This document shows positions 1-6,540 of a stretch of 11,713 bases of DNA, piece after piece (the first letter of the stretch is position 1; each line of letters starts with the position of its first letter). The stretch spans positions 1 through 11,713 of the forward strand of contig JAFZOV010000073.1 in assembly GCA_017550445.1 (NCBI GenBank), read 5' to 3'. Below the pieces are notes generated by a model. The model was not told where the DNA came from and ran no database searches. It saw nothing but the letters and a program-made list of their open reading frames with translations. The position numbers were made by a program, and so were the translations under genes. This DNA is from Fibrobacter sp. (GTDB lineage Bacteria; Fibrobacterota; Fibrobacteria; Fibrobacterales; Fibrobacteraceae).

Positions 1-137
1 ATGCGGCGCTCGTTGATGACGTGCTTGACGAACATGTATATGGCGGCGGAAGTGGACAGTCCCACGTTGTCGCAGAACTTGTCAAAGCTTTCCTTGTCCT
101 TGCTGTCGATACGTGCGGATACTGTTGCCTGTGCCAT
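1..137 (-). CDS. RelB/DinJ-like antitoxin, N-terminal part (cut by window edge)
   Basis: The minus strand reads an open frame of 45 complete codons starting at ATG 137-135 and running off the left edge. It begins MAQATVSARIDSKDKESF and continues through NVGLSTSAAIYMFVKHVI. This is the ribbon-helix-helix pattern of RelB/DinJ antitoxins: a short beta strand (residues 3-10, ATVSARID), a first helix, the G-L-S-T-S turn, and a second helix rich in hydrophobic residues. Such antitoxins bind and neutralise a RelE/YafQ-type mRNA-cleaving toxin and repress their own promoter as dimers. A strong Shine-Dalgarno, AAGGAG, lies 6-7 bases before the ATG. A toxin gene would be expected just beyond position 1, but it is outside the window. 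The family call rests on the N-terminal half only; an orphan ribbon-helix-helix regulator is the alternative. Confidence 0.75.
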   Translation of the reverse strand, partial: MAQATVSARIDSKDKESFDKFCDNVGLSTSAAIYMFVKHVINERR

Positions 138-162
138 AAAGCGCTCCTTTTTTACTCCAGGA

Positions 163-191
163 AATATATAAAATAATTCTGCAAAAAGCAA
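163..191 (-). promoter_or_regulatory. Candidate promoter of the antitoxin gene
   Basis: On the minus strand a TTGCTT hexamer (191-186) is followed after exactly 17 bases by TATATT (168-163). The start codon lies about 25 bases further on, which would give a short leader containing the AAGGAG ribosome site. The match to a sigma-70 consensus is 4 of 6 bases in the first box and 4 of 6 in the second. The region is AT-rich, so chance matches are likely. Confidence 0.3.
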
Positions 192-201
192 TAAATGTTT
201 A

Positions 202-240
202 GCATTTTGTAAATATTTTGCGCAAAAATATGCAAAATGC
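202..240. repeat. Imperfect 39-bp palindrome upstream of the antitoxin gene
   Basis: Outer arms GCATTTTG (202-209) and CAAAATGC (233-240) are exact reverse complements and enclose the perfect 12-bp palindrome TTTTGCGCAAAA (216-227). The whole block is nearly symmetrical about position 221. It lies just upstream of the candidate -35 box of the antitoxin. Two-fold symmetry suits an operator for a dimeric ribbon-helix-helix repressor, but the position upstream of the promoter is not the commonest one, and an RNA hairpin cannot be excluded. Confidence 0.5.
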
Positions 241-291
241 ATAAAATCGCTTTAAATAATCAGTACGCAATCTTGTGTGCCTACGAAAATG

Positions 292-325
292 CCCCGGCCA
301 TGAATGGTCGGGGTTTTAATTTTTT
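292..325. terminator. Bidirectional rho-independent terminator
   Basis: A nine-base-pair stem, CCCCGGCCA (292-300) with TGGTCGGGG (305-313) and one G-T wobble, closes a TGAA loop. On the plus strand it is followed by TTTTAATTTTTT (314-325); on the minus strand by CATTTT. The minus-strand reading is the one with an obvious client, because grpE ends about 110 bases upstream of it. Both flanks are T-rich in their own direction. Confidence 0.75.
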
Positions 326-357
326 GGATTGCCGCGCCCTTTGGGCTCGCAATGACG
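326..357 (-). repeat. Dispersed palindromic repeat, copy 1 (degenerate, 32 bp)
   Basis: The ends GGATTGC and CTCGCAATGACG match the copies at 932-965 and 11362-11395, while the middle (GCGCCCTTTGGG) differs and is two bases shorter. Read on the minus strand it is CGTCATTGCGAGCCC then GGGC..GGCAATCC, able to fold back on itself. It abuts the terminator hairpin and lies downstream of grpE in the grpE sense direction. Confidence 0.7.
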
Positions 358-364
358 TTGCTAG

Positions 365-401
365 ATTTTCAAAGCGGGAGCTTGCTCACGTTTTAGAAAA
401 T
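365..401. repeat. Interrupted palindrome in the grpE 3' flank
   Basis: ATTTTC (365-370) pairs with GAAAAT (396-401), and GAGC (378-381) pairs with GCTC (384-387) across a TT centre, with looser pairing between. It is sandwiched between the degenerate dispersed repeat at 326-357 and a second CAATGACG-containing segment at 401-430, so the whole 326-430 stretch looks like a string of hairpin-forming modules. Confidence 0.45.
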
Positions 402-403
402 TG

Positions 404-430
404 ACGCAGTCATGCGCTTGCGCAATGACG
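404..430 (-). repeat. Partial dispersed-repeat segment next to the grpE stop codon
   Basis: On the minus strand this begins CGTCATTGCG, identical to the first ten bases of the 34-bp dispersed repeat, then continues CAAGCGCATGACTGCG and does not match the rest. It begins 7 bases after the grpE stop codon. I read it as a decayed or recombined copy; chance similarity of a ten-base match is possible. Confidence 0.4.
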
Positions 431-437
431 CTATGCG

Positions 438-1133
438 TTACTTTCCGGAAGAAACGATGACCTTCGCGGTTTTCAGGATCTTGTTCTTGAGCTTGTAGCC
501 CTTCTGGAACACGGTGACCACGTGGCCTTCGGGCACTGTTTCGCTGGGCTGCTGCATCAGGGCTTCGTGGCAGTTCGGGTCGAATTCGGCGCCGGTCGGG
601 TCGATCTGTTCGAGGCCCGCGTCGGTCAGAATCTTGGCGAACTGGTTGTAGATCATCTGCATGCCCTTTTCGAAGGCTTCGAGATCCTTGGCCTTGTTCT
701 CACTGGCGAAGGCACGCTCGAAGTTGTCCTGCACTTCGGAGAGCTTTTCGAGGAGCTTGCCGTTGGCAGTTTCGATAAGTTCGAGCTGTTCCTTGGCGCT
801 GCGGCGGCGGAAGTTGTCGAATTCGGCCATCAGACGCAGGTTGCGATCGTTGGCGGCAGCGAGTTCTGCCTTCAAAACGTCTTCGGCAGATTCCGTGGAT
901 TCGGGAGCGGCTTCGGCAGAAGCTTCTTTTTGGATTGCTTCGTCGCCTTGCTCCTCGCAATGACGTTCTTCAGCGTTTTTTTCTTCAGAAGCGCTCTCGT
1001 CTTTCGTCTCTCGTCTTTCGTCTTGATTGGCTTCGGCTTCCATCTTCATGGCTTCTTCGGCGGCCTTGAGCACGTCCTGTTCGAATTTAGCCTTTTCTTC
1101 TGCGGTCGGTTCCTGATTCAAATCTTCAGCCAT
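438..1133 (-). CDS. grpE: GrpE nucleotide-exchange factor with an extended, repeat-bearing N-terminus
   Basis: GrpE is the cytoplasmic dimeric co-chaperone that releases ADP from DnaK during protein folding and stress recovery. Residues from about 84 on are a normal GrpE: a long coiled-coil helix (AEFDNFRRRSAKEQ, near residues 98-111), the four-helix bundle, and the C-terminal beta domain ending GYKLKNKILKTAKV, which matches the family G-Y-x-L-x-x-R-x-L-R-P-A-x-V. At 231 residues it is longer than E. coli GrpE (197). The excess is an acidic, low-complexity N-terminus of about 85 residues. Residues 57-68, RHCEEQGDEAIQ, are the translation of a dispersed palindromic repeat, and residues 37-46 lie over four tandem heptamers. 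The start ATG has AAAGGA 10 bases upstream. No dnaK or dnaJ is in the window. I saw no CIRCE element (TTAGCACTC with its inverted partner) upstream. The gene is divergent from the membrane protein at 1345. Confidence 0.97.
   Translation of the reverse strand: MAEDLNQEPTAEEKAKFEQDVLKAAEEAMKMEAEANQDERRETKDESASEEKNAEERHCEEQGDEAIQKEASAEAAPESTESAEDVLKAELAAANDRNLRLMAEFDNFRRRSAKEQLELIETANGKLLEKLSEVQDNFERAFASENKAKDLEAFEKGMQMIYNQFAKILTDAGLEQIDPTGAEFDPNCHEALMQQPSETVPEGHVVTVFQKGYKLKNKILKTAKVIVSSGK
932..965 (-). repeat. Dispersed palindromic repeat, copy 2, inside the grpE reading frame
   Basis: A 34-bp element with ends GGATTGCTTCGTC and CTCCTCGCAATGACG on the plus strand. It matches the intergenic copy at 11362-11395 at 29 of 34 positions, with all five differences in the central loop region. 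In grpE it is translated in frame as RHCEEQGDEAIQ (residues 57-68). Elements of this type, read as RHCEE..DEAI, are known to me from several bacterial groups, including palindromic elements inside Rickettsia proteins. Confidence 0.85.
997..1024 (-). repeat. Four tandem heptanucleotides inside grpE
   Basis: The plus strand reads TCGTCTT, TCGTCTC, TCGTCTT, TCGTCTT in unbroken succession, 28 bases with one variant base. In the coding direction the unit is AAGACGA. Seven is not a multiple of three, so the array is read in shifting frames (QDERRETKDE, residues 37-46). Gain or loss of one unit would shift the grpE frame. Confidence 0.85.
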
Positions 1134-1344
1134 TATATATTAATCCTTTGAATTTGCCTGTAGGGCATACGTTTTACATTTTTTCGCCCCATAGATAGCA
1201 ATTTTTATGCCAAGTCTAAAGTCCTCTTTTTTGTTTCAAATTGAAATCCTTACAACACTTTTTTTCCGATTTTCCCCAAAAACGTGCTATAGCAACTAAA
1301 ATTTGTGTATTTTGTAAATAAAAGTTAAAACTACGCGAGGCTTT

Positions 1345-1851
1345 ATGAATCAAGAAAACCAAATGAAGGCTGTCGGCATCCGAATTTCATTCATGATGGC
1401 TCTGTGGATGAGCTTTACCTTGAGCATTTTTGGTACCGCTACGGCAGAACGCCCCGCCGGAATGCCCCTTGCCCCCATTCTTATTGGCTGGTTCGGCAGT
1501 TTCTTGATTAGCTTTATTGTGAGTTTCGGCATCGGTTTTGCGGTGCCCATGGGCAAGGTGAATGCCGCTCTTGGCCGAAAATTCCACCTGCAACCGCGCA
1601 AGTTGATTACCCACGCGGTTGAAACTTTCATTTCTAACCTGATTTATACGCCGATTATGACGGCCGTCATGGTGACTTTTGCCTATTTTGTGCTCATGCC
1701 GCCCGACCATAAGCCGCCTTATTTGCCCATGTTCGTGGGCTCGCAAATCGCCTGTTTTGTATTCGGCTACATCATGATTTTCATAGCAATGCCCTTTATT
1801 GCCAAAAAAGCCTTCAAGTCGGCTGGCGTGGGCATGCCGCCGAAATCGTAA
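1345..1851 (+). CDS. Small four-helix membrane protein, DUF2798-like duplication
   Basis: The 168-residue product is very hydrophobic with four predicted membrane helices at about residues 12-33, 44-67, 93-118 and 127-153. The two halves look alike in plan: a helix pair with an interior Met/Ser/Phe-rich segment (FMMALWMSFTLS; IYTPIMTAVMVT), then a second helix ending in a proline-bearing turn (AVPMGK; AMPFIAKK). This resembles two copies of the two-helix DUF2798 unit, whose function is unknown. The family call is from memory and is tentative. The ATG at 1345 has GAGG four bases upstream; a second Met at residue 7 is possible. The gene ends in a double stop (TAA TAG). It stands alone, divergent from grpE, with a weak hairpin and T-run before the next gene. 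Confidence 0.8.
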   Translation: MNQENQMKAVGIRISFMMALWMSFTLSIFGTATAERPAGMPLAPILIGWFGSFLISFIVSFGIGFAVPMGKVNAALGRKFHLQPRKLITHAVETFISNLIYTPIMTAVMVTFAYFVLMPPDHKPPYLPMFVGSQIACFVFGYIMIFIAMPFIAKKAFKSAGVGMPPKS

Positions 1852-1904
1852 TAGGTTAAATTTTTTATTACATTGCTAACTTCCAAATAGATTATTTCGG
1901 ATAT

Positions 1905-1934
1905 TCTCTAGTGCGATAAACTAGGGAATTTTTT
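1905..1934 (+). terminator. Weak hairpin with T-run between the membrane protein and the acyltransferase gene
   Basis: TCTCTAGT (1905-1912) pairs with ACTAGGGA (1920-1927), eight pairs with one G-T wobble and a seven-base loop, followed by six T residues (1929-1934). This has the form of a weak terminator for the gene ending at 1851. The right arm also contains AGGGA, the only Shine-Dalgarno-like sequence near the TTG start at 1939, so it could instead limit translation of the downstream gene. Confidence 0.35.
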
Positions 1935-1938
1935 AAAT

Positions 1939-4900
1939 TTGTCTCCAAAGTTTGACTATCCTTTTATAGATAGGTATTGTATGTGGAAAACTAAAGGTAC
2001 GACTCGTTACTTTTTGTCAATCCTGGCGATGACCTTTGTGCAAATGGGTGTGTTCATCTATGCACAGAAGATTCTGTCCGGCTCGTTCATCAATGTGGAA
2101 TCTGGCCAGACTTGGCAAGCGTTCATGCTGCAAATCTTCTTTCTTGCCCCCTATATTCTTATGGTATTTTTTGCGGGGCTTTTTACCAACAGGTTTTCAA
2201 AGAACAAGGTGCTGGCCTGGTCGGCTCTGGTAATGACCGCATTCGTGATTGCTCAGGCGGTATTGGTGACCTGCAGCTGCCCCCGCGTGGCCTTCTGGTT
2301 GTCCATTGGCCTGAGCTGCGGTTTTGCAGTCCATAGTGCAGCCAAGTACGGCATCCTTAAAGAAATGTTCGGCGTCCGTAACTTGAGCTTCGCCAACGCA
2401 TTCTTGCAGATTTTTGGCCTGGGTGGCATTATTTGCGCTTCTTGGCTTGCCGTGGTGGGGGTGAACCTTATTAACCTGGAATCCCTGCAGTCTTATGCCG
2501 CAGTCCATCGTATTACTTCGGAATCCCTTGTGATTCCTTGGATTTTGGCAGGCGTTGCCGTTCTCGGAACCATTTCCAGTTTCTTGGTACCTAAGGTCAA
2601 GTACGAAAACAAGAATCTCAACATTTCCAACGTGAAAAAGCACTTGAGCCTGGGTTGGCGCGTGCCCACGCTCCGCGCTTCTATTATCGCTCTTTCGATG
2701 TTCTGGGCGCTCGCTCAGGTGTTCGTACTCATGTATCAGGACGTATCGGGATCCTATGATATCGATACTATCCAGAATTATCTGGCCTTTGCCATTGCTG
2801 GCCTTATGGTGGGTTCGATTATTGCGGCTACCAAGTCCCGCGACTTTATCGAGACTGGCTTTATCCCCATGGGCATGATCGGCGTGTCCGTTTGCATGTT
2901 CCTGGTACCTTTCTTTGTGCATCCTGTAGCCTTGGTGGTGCTTTATTCTTTGACCGGTTTGTTTGGCGGCCTGTTCCTGGTGCCGGTGAACGCCTTGTTG
3001 CAATATAATACACGCCCCAACAATTCTGGCTCGGTACTGGCCTTGGCAAACATGATCCAGGCGATTGTGCTGATCGCATTCTTGTTCCTGTTCTCCATGA
3101 TGGTCCATTACACCGATATCCGTCCGCAGCTGTATTTCCTCGGACTTGCCATCGTGTCGCTGGTGGTGTTTGTGTGGACTATTTCTAACCTGCCCCAAGC
3201 TTTGCTCCGTTCCCTGCTCAAGCTGGTATTTAACCGTTACCGCATCCGTGTGCTGGGTGTGCAGAATATTCCGAATGAAGGTCCGGTGCTTTTGGTGGGT
3301 AACCACCACAGCTTTATCGACTGGGCCATGCTCCAGATGGCGTCGCCGCGTGCACTCTGCATTGCTAGCAACAAGGACCACTTTGAAAGATGGTACTTGC
3401 GCTCGGTTCTTAAGCGCCTGGGCATGATCCGTATCGACAATAACAACCCCAAAGAAGCCATGGACAAGATCCATGACGCCCTTTTGGCGGGCAAGGCCGT
3501 GGTGATTTTCCCGACGGGCGAGGTGTCCAAGTCCCCGCACGTGGAACCGTTCAACATCGACTACTCTTCTGCAGTGGATGATACCGATGCGGTGATTATT
3601 CCGTTCTACATTCAGGGCTTGTGGGGCTCGAACTTCAGCTACAGCGGCTCCGACATGTATGGTGCATCGTCTGACCGTTCCGTGACAGTCGCTTTTGGCG
3701 AAGCGATTCCTGCCAATACGCCGCCTAACGAAGTCCGCGCCATTGTCCGTAAGATTTCGATTGATGCTTGGAACTATGCGGTGCGTTTCGTGCGCCCCAT
3801 TGCCTCTTCCTGGATTCGTACCTGCAAGCGTTACGTGAAGCATGGCCCCGCTATTTATAATACCGATGGCGGTCACTTCTCGGGCTATAAGCTGATGGGT
3901 GCCGTGATGGCATTCCGCAGCCTCTTGTGGAAAAAACTGGGTAAAGACGAACAGAACATCGGCATTATGCTCCCGCCGAGTCCTGCAGGCGTGATAGTGA
4001 ACCTGGTGCTCTGGGTCATGGGCAAGACGAACGTGAACCTGAACTACACCTCGTCTGTCGAAAATGTCAAGTACTGTTGCGAAAAAGCCGATGTGAAGAC
4101 GGTAATTTCGAGTAAGCAGTTTATCCAGAAGCTTAAGGGCCGTGGCAACGATTACTCGCAGGTGGCCTCTGACAAGGTCCGTATTCTTTATGCCGAAGAC
4201 CTGATGAAGGAAATCCCGAAGGCGAAAATTGCCGCCTTGCTGGTGACCTGCATTATAATGCCCGCATGGCTGATCTGCTTTATTTTCTGCAAGCGTGTCA
4301 GTATGGACGACACCGCCGTGATTGTGTTCAGTTCGGGTTCCGAAGGTACTCCGAAGGGTGTGCTGCTTAGCCACCGCAACCTGATGGGTAACATCCAGCA
4401 GCTGGCCTGTATCTTGAACGTGAGCCGTGGCGACGTGATGCTTTCGGAACTTCCGCTGTTCCATAGCTTCGGCCTCACGGTGACGACGCTCTTGAACCTC
4501 ACCGAAGGATGCCCGATTGTGGCTGTCGCTGACCCGACCGATGTGAAGACGATGGCTCGTGTCTGCTCCGAATTCCACGTGACGATTATGATTGCAACGC
4601 CGACATTCTTGCGCGCCTTTACGGTGAGCCGCTACGTGCATCCGTTGGTGTTCAAGTATGTGCGTGTGATTATCGCCGGCGCAGAAGCTTTGCGCCCGGA
4701 ACTTGCTACGGCATTCCGTCTCAAGTTCGGCAAGGAAATCTACGAAGGTTACGGCTGTACCGAAACGGCTCCGGTGGCATCGGTGAATACCGAAAACACG
4801 CTGCATAACGACTACATGACACTTCAGGTGAATAATAAGCCGGGTACCGTGGGTCCTGCACTTCCGGGAACGCAGTTCTTGATTGTGGACCCCGAAACCA

Positions 4901-5409
4901 ACATTCCGCTGCCTACAGGCGAAGCCGGCATGATCTTGATTGGTGGCTGCCAGGTGATGCAGGGTTACCTTAAGGACCAGGAACGCACCGACGGCGTGAT
5001 TGTGAAAATCAACGGCATCCGTTACTACCGCACGGGCGACAAGGGCTTCCTCGACGAAGACGGATTCCTTACCATTGTGGACCGCTACAGCCGCTTCGCA
5101 AAGCTCGGTGGCGAAATGGTGAGCCTCGGTGCCGTCGAAAAGAAGATTCAGGATACGCCGGTGCTCGAAGGCTGCGATTATTTGGTGACGACGATTCCGG
5201 ATGCGGCGAAGGGCGAAAAGATAGTGCTCCTTTACCAGGGTGAAAAGGACCCGAAGGATGTGCTCTCGGAACTGCGTGCCAGCAACTTCCCGCCGATTAT
5301 GCTGCCGTCTCTCGCATTCGCTGTTGAAAAAGTGCCGAAGCTCGGTACCGGCAAGGCTGACTTTACCACCGCGAAGAAGGTTGCCAAGGAACTGGCTGGG
5401 ATAAAATGA
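1939..5409 (+). CDS. aas: Fused lysophospholipid transporter / PlsC acyltransferase / acyl-ACP synthetase
   Basis: This 1156-residue inner-membrane protein joins what E. coli encodes as LplT and Aas, the cycle that flips lysophospholipids inward and re-acylates them. Residues about 20-420 are a major-facilitator transporter with many hydrophobic helices. Residues about 435-620 are a PlsC acyltransferase with H456-x4-D461 (NHHSFID). Residues about 630-1150 are an AMP-forming ligase: P-loop SSGSEGTPKG (798-807), YEGYGCTET (935-943), TGD (1032-1034) and catalytic-type Lys1139 in GTGKAD. A helix at about 765-785 matches a membrane segment within the synthetase half. The usual FPEG acyltransferase motif reads FPTGE here (524-528). 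The long frame opens at TTG 1939; an ATG at 1981 with TAGG upstream is an equally good start and would remove 14 residues. TTA, CTA and TCA codons are absent over about 1,070 codons, suggesting strong codon selection. Confidence 0.93.
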   Translation: MSPKFDYPFIDRYCMWKTKGTTRYFLSILAMTFVQMGVFIYAQKILSGSFINVESGQTWQAFMLQIFFLAPYILMVFFAGLFTNRFSKNKVLAWSALVMTAFVIAQAVLVTCSCPRVAFWLSIGLSCGFAVHSAAKYGILKEMFGVRNLSFANAFLQIFGLGGIICASWLAVVGVNLINLESLQSYAAVHRITSESLVIPWILAGVAVLGTISSFLVPKVKYENKNLNISNVKKHLSLGWRVPTLRASIIALSMFWALAQVFVLMYQDVSGSYDIDTIQNYLAFAIAGLMVGSIIAATKSRDFIETGFIPMGMIGVSVCMFLVPFFVHPVALVVLYSLTGLFGGLFLVPVNALLQYNTRPNNSGSVLALANMIQAIVLIAFLFLFSMMVHYTDIRPQLYFLGLAIVSLVVFVWTISNLPQALLRSLLKLVFNRYRIRVLGVQNIPNEGPVLLVGNHHSFIDWAMLQMASPRALCIASNKDHFERWYLRSVLKRLGMIRIDNNNPKEAMDKIHDALLAGKAVVIFPTGEVSKSPHVEPFNIDYSSAVDDTDAVIIPFYIQGLWGSNFSYSGSDMYGASSDRSVTVAFGEAIPANTPPNEVRAIVRKISIDAWNYAVRFVRPIASSWIRTCKRYVKHGPAIYNTDGGHFSGYKLMGAVMAFRSLLWKKLGKDEQNIGIMLPPSPAGVIVNLVLWVMGKTNVNLNYTSSVENVKYCCEKADVKTVISSKQFIQKLKGRGNDYSQVASDKVRILYAEDLMKEIPKAKIAALLVTCIIMPAWLICFIFCKRVSMDDTAVIVFSSGSEGTPKGVLLSHRNLMGNIQQLACILNVSRGDVMLSELPLFHSFGLTVTTLLNLTEGCPIVAVADPTDVKTMARVCSEFHVTIMIATPTFLRAFTVSRYVHPLVFKYVRVIIAGAEALRPELATAFRLKFGKEIYEGYGCTETAPVASVNTENTLHNDYMTLQVNNKPGTVGPALPGTQFLIVDPETNIPLPTGEAGMILIGGCQVMQGYLKDQERTDGVIVKINGIRYYRTGDKGFLDEDGFLTIVDRYSRFAKLGGEMVSLGAVEKKIQDTPVLEGCDYLVTTIPDAAKGEKIVLLYQGEKDPKDVLSELRASNFPPIMLPSLAFAVEKVPKLGTGKADFTTAKKVAKELAGIK

Positions 5410-5413
5410 CAAA

Positions 5414-5434
5414 TGTGAAATGTGTGATGTGCAA
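5414..5434 (+). repeat. Three imperfect tandem heptamers in the intergenic gap
   Basis: TGTGAAA, TGTGTGA and TGTGCAA follow one another without gaps immediately after the acyltransferase stop. They share the core TGTG and a purine-rich tail. The array fills nearly all of the space to the next gene. Unit length equals that of the array inside grpE although the sequence differs. Confidence 0.45.
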
Positions 5435-5435
5435 T

Positions 5436-5441
5436 GGAAGG
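5436..5441 (+). promoter_or_regulatory. Ribosome binding site that favours the second ATG
   Basis: GGAAGG sits four bases before the ATG at 5446. The upstream in-frame ATG at 5434 overlaps this sequence and is preceded only by the TGTG repeats, with no Shine-Dalgarno. The 5446 start is therefore preferred. Confidence 0.5.
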
Positions 5442-5445
5442 GCCT

Positions 5446-6414
5446 ATGGCTGAAGAAAAAGAAATCCAAGGACTGACTCCTGTTCGCACGGCGCGTGTGA
5501 TCGCCGCGGTGATTGCCTTGATGGGCATGGTTTTCCTGTTGCTTGAGCGTACGCTTTCTGCAGTCCTGCAAATGGCGGCAGATGGCGTCCAGTTGGGGCT
5601 TACCCGTTACGACAGTTTTACGGGTCGTATGGCTTTGCAGAACTTTGCCGAAGACCGTCAACTGTACAAGTTGCTCCAAGAAGTTCAAGAATTACTGCCT
5701 TCGGCAGAAGCGTCCCTGACTTTTTTCCTGATTATTGCAATTGTATTGTTGGCAATCGCTTTGGTGGGGCTTGCGCTGCCTAAGCTTTTTGTGCATATTC
5801 TTGTGGCCATCAAGCTTCTAAAATGGGAAACCTCCGGTACCGAAGAAGACTGTGAAGAAACTTCTTTCCGTGAAATCTTGAGCAACATAGGGGAGATTCC
5901 CCTGAAGAAACTTGGTATTCCCTTTGCCGTAATCCTCGTGATTATTGTGGGAATTTTTGGAATCCGTAGTTGCCATGAATCCTCTAAACAGGCTTCTGTC
6001 GATTCTGCCGTTGATGAACTGCAACAGCAGGCGCTAACCTATATCAAGGCCCAAAAGGCGTATTTCGGTAAAACCAAGACGGTCGGTGGTGCCAAGGCTC
6101 TGCAACTGGCAGACACTTCTTCTACGGATTACTTTGAATACAAGATTTCCGGTTCCAGGTTTACTGCAATTTCCAGAGTTCCCCTTGAAAATTGCCCTGC
6201 CGGTACAAAATGGAGCGTTTATTCCGAAGCTAAGGGCGTATTTACCAAAGAAATCGCCCTTTACAGGCAGCCTCCCCAAAATCCGGCCTGTATCAATCTG
6301 ACGCCTGATTTCAAGAACCTCGGCCGTCCTGAAAAGGGCAAAAAAGCCGAAGACTCTAAGGCTAATGATCCAAAAGCCAAGGATTCGACAGCCAAAGACC
6401 AAAAGGCAAAATAG
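5446..6414 (+). CDS. Unrecognised polytopic membrane protein with a pilin-like outer domain
   Basis: I do not recognise a named family. From the ATG at 5446 the product has 322 residues. Hydrophobic helices lie at about 15-33, 91-124 (long, perhaps two passes) and 156-174. After the last helix comes a helical stretch (ELQQQALTYIKAQKAYFG, 191-208) and a soluble domain to about 293 with two cysteines (C250 and C282), ending CINLTPDFKNLG. A hydrophobic helix, an amphipathic continuation and a small Cys-bearing beta domain is the plan of type IV pilins, and the AlaxTyrIlexxGlnxxTyr pattern is pilin-like. There is no prepilin cleavage site, so it would be a membrane-tethered relative at most. The tail from about 294 is a Lys/Asp/Ala low-complexity run. 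It starts 36 bases after the acyltransferase, so co-transcription is likely. Confidence 0.85.
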   Translation: MAEEKEIQGLTPVRTARVIAAVIALMGMVFLLLERTLSAVLQMAADGVQLGLTRYDSFTGRMALQNFAEDRQLYKLLQEVQELLPSAEASLTFFLIIAIVLLAIALVGLALPKLFVHILVAIKLLKWETSGTEEDCEETSFREILSNIGEIPLKKLGIPFAVILVIIVGIFGIRSCHESSKQASVDSAVDELQQQALTYIKAQKAYFGKTKTVGGAKALQLADTSSTDYFEYKISGSRFTAISRVPLENCPAGTKWSVYSEAKGVFTKEIALYRQPPQNPACINLTPDFKNLGRPEKGKKAEDSKANDPKAKDSTAKDQKAK

Positions 6415-6431
6415 TCTGGAAAGAAAGCACG

Positions 6432-6461
6432 TTGAACAAGCCGCAGCGATGGATTGTTCAA
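6432..6461. repeat. Inverted repeat between the membrane protein and the first secreted protein
   Basis: TTGAACAA (6432-6439) and TTGTTCAA (6454-6461) are perfect reverse complements; a G/A mismatch and a further CC/GG pair extend the stem, leaving an eight-base loop. There is no T-run after it, so it is a poor intrinsic terminator. It could be an operator, or a stabilising 3' hairpin for the upstream transcript, which ends at 6414. Confidence 0.5.
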
Positions 6462-6534
6462 ATTAATACACATATATCCCTTTTGATAAAAAGAGCGTAT
6501 ATTTAATTACAGATGCCCGCGTTGGGTGTTGTTT

Positions 6535-6540
6535 GGGAAG
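6535..6540 (+). promoter_or_regulatory. Ribosome binding site fixing the start of the first secreted protein
   Basis: GGGAAG lies six bases before the ATG at 6547. The reading frame is open further upstream to a GTG at 6526, but that codon would put this site inside the gene and would add seven residues before the signal peptide. Confidence 0.7.

Noticed and set aside
326..430. CRISPR array
   Set aside because: The repeated modules differ from one another, are palindromic, and have no regular spacers; no cas gene is nearby.
522..1151. A 209-codon plus-strand open frame over grpE
   Set aside because: It is antisense to a convincing GrpE; its Phe/Gly-rich sequence is what the complement of Glu/Ala codons gives.
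1134..1344. A CIRCE-type heat-shock operator or clear promoters in the divergent region between grpE and the membrane gene
   Set aside because: No TTAGCACTC/GAGTGCTAA pair is present, and candidate -35/-10 pairs are too poor to report in such AT-rich sequence.
2197..5688. A 1163-codon open frame on the minus strand, opposite the acyltransferase gene and running into the next gene
   Set aside because: Its codons are in exact register with the plus-strand codons, so it stays open simply because the sense genes avoid TTA, CTA and TCA. The translation is rich in His, Arg and Gln and resembles no family; the sense product has clear catalytic motifs.
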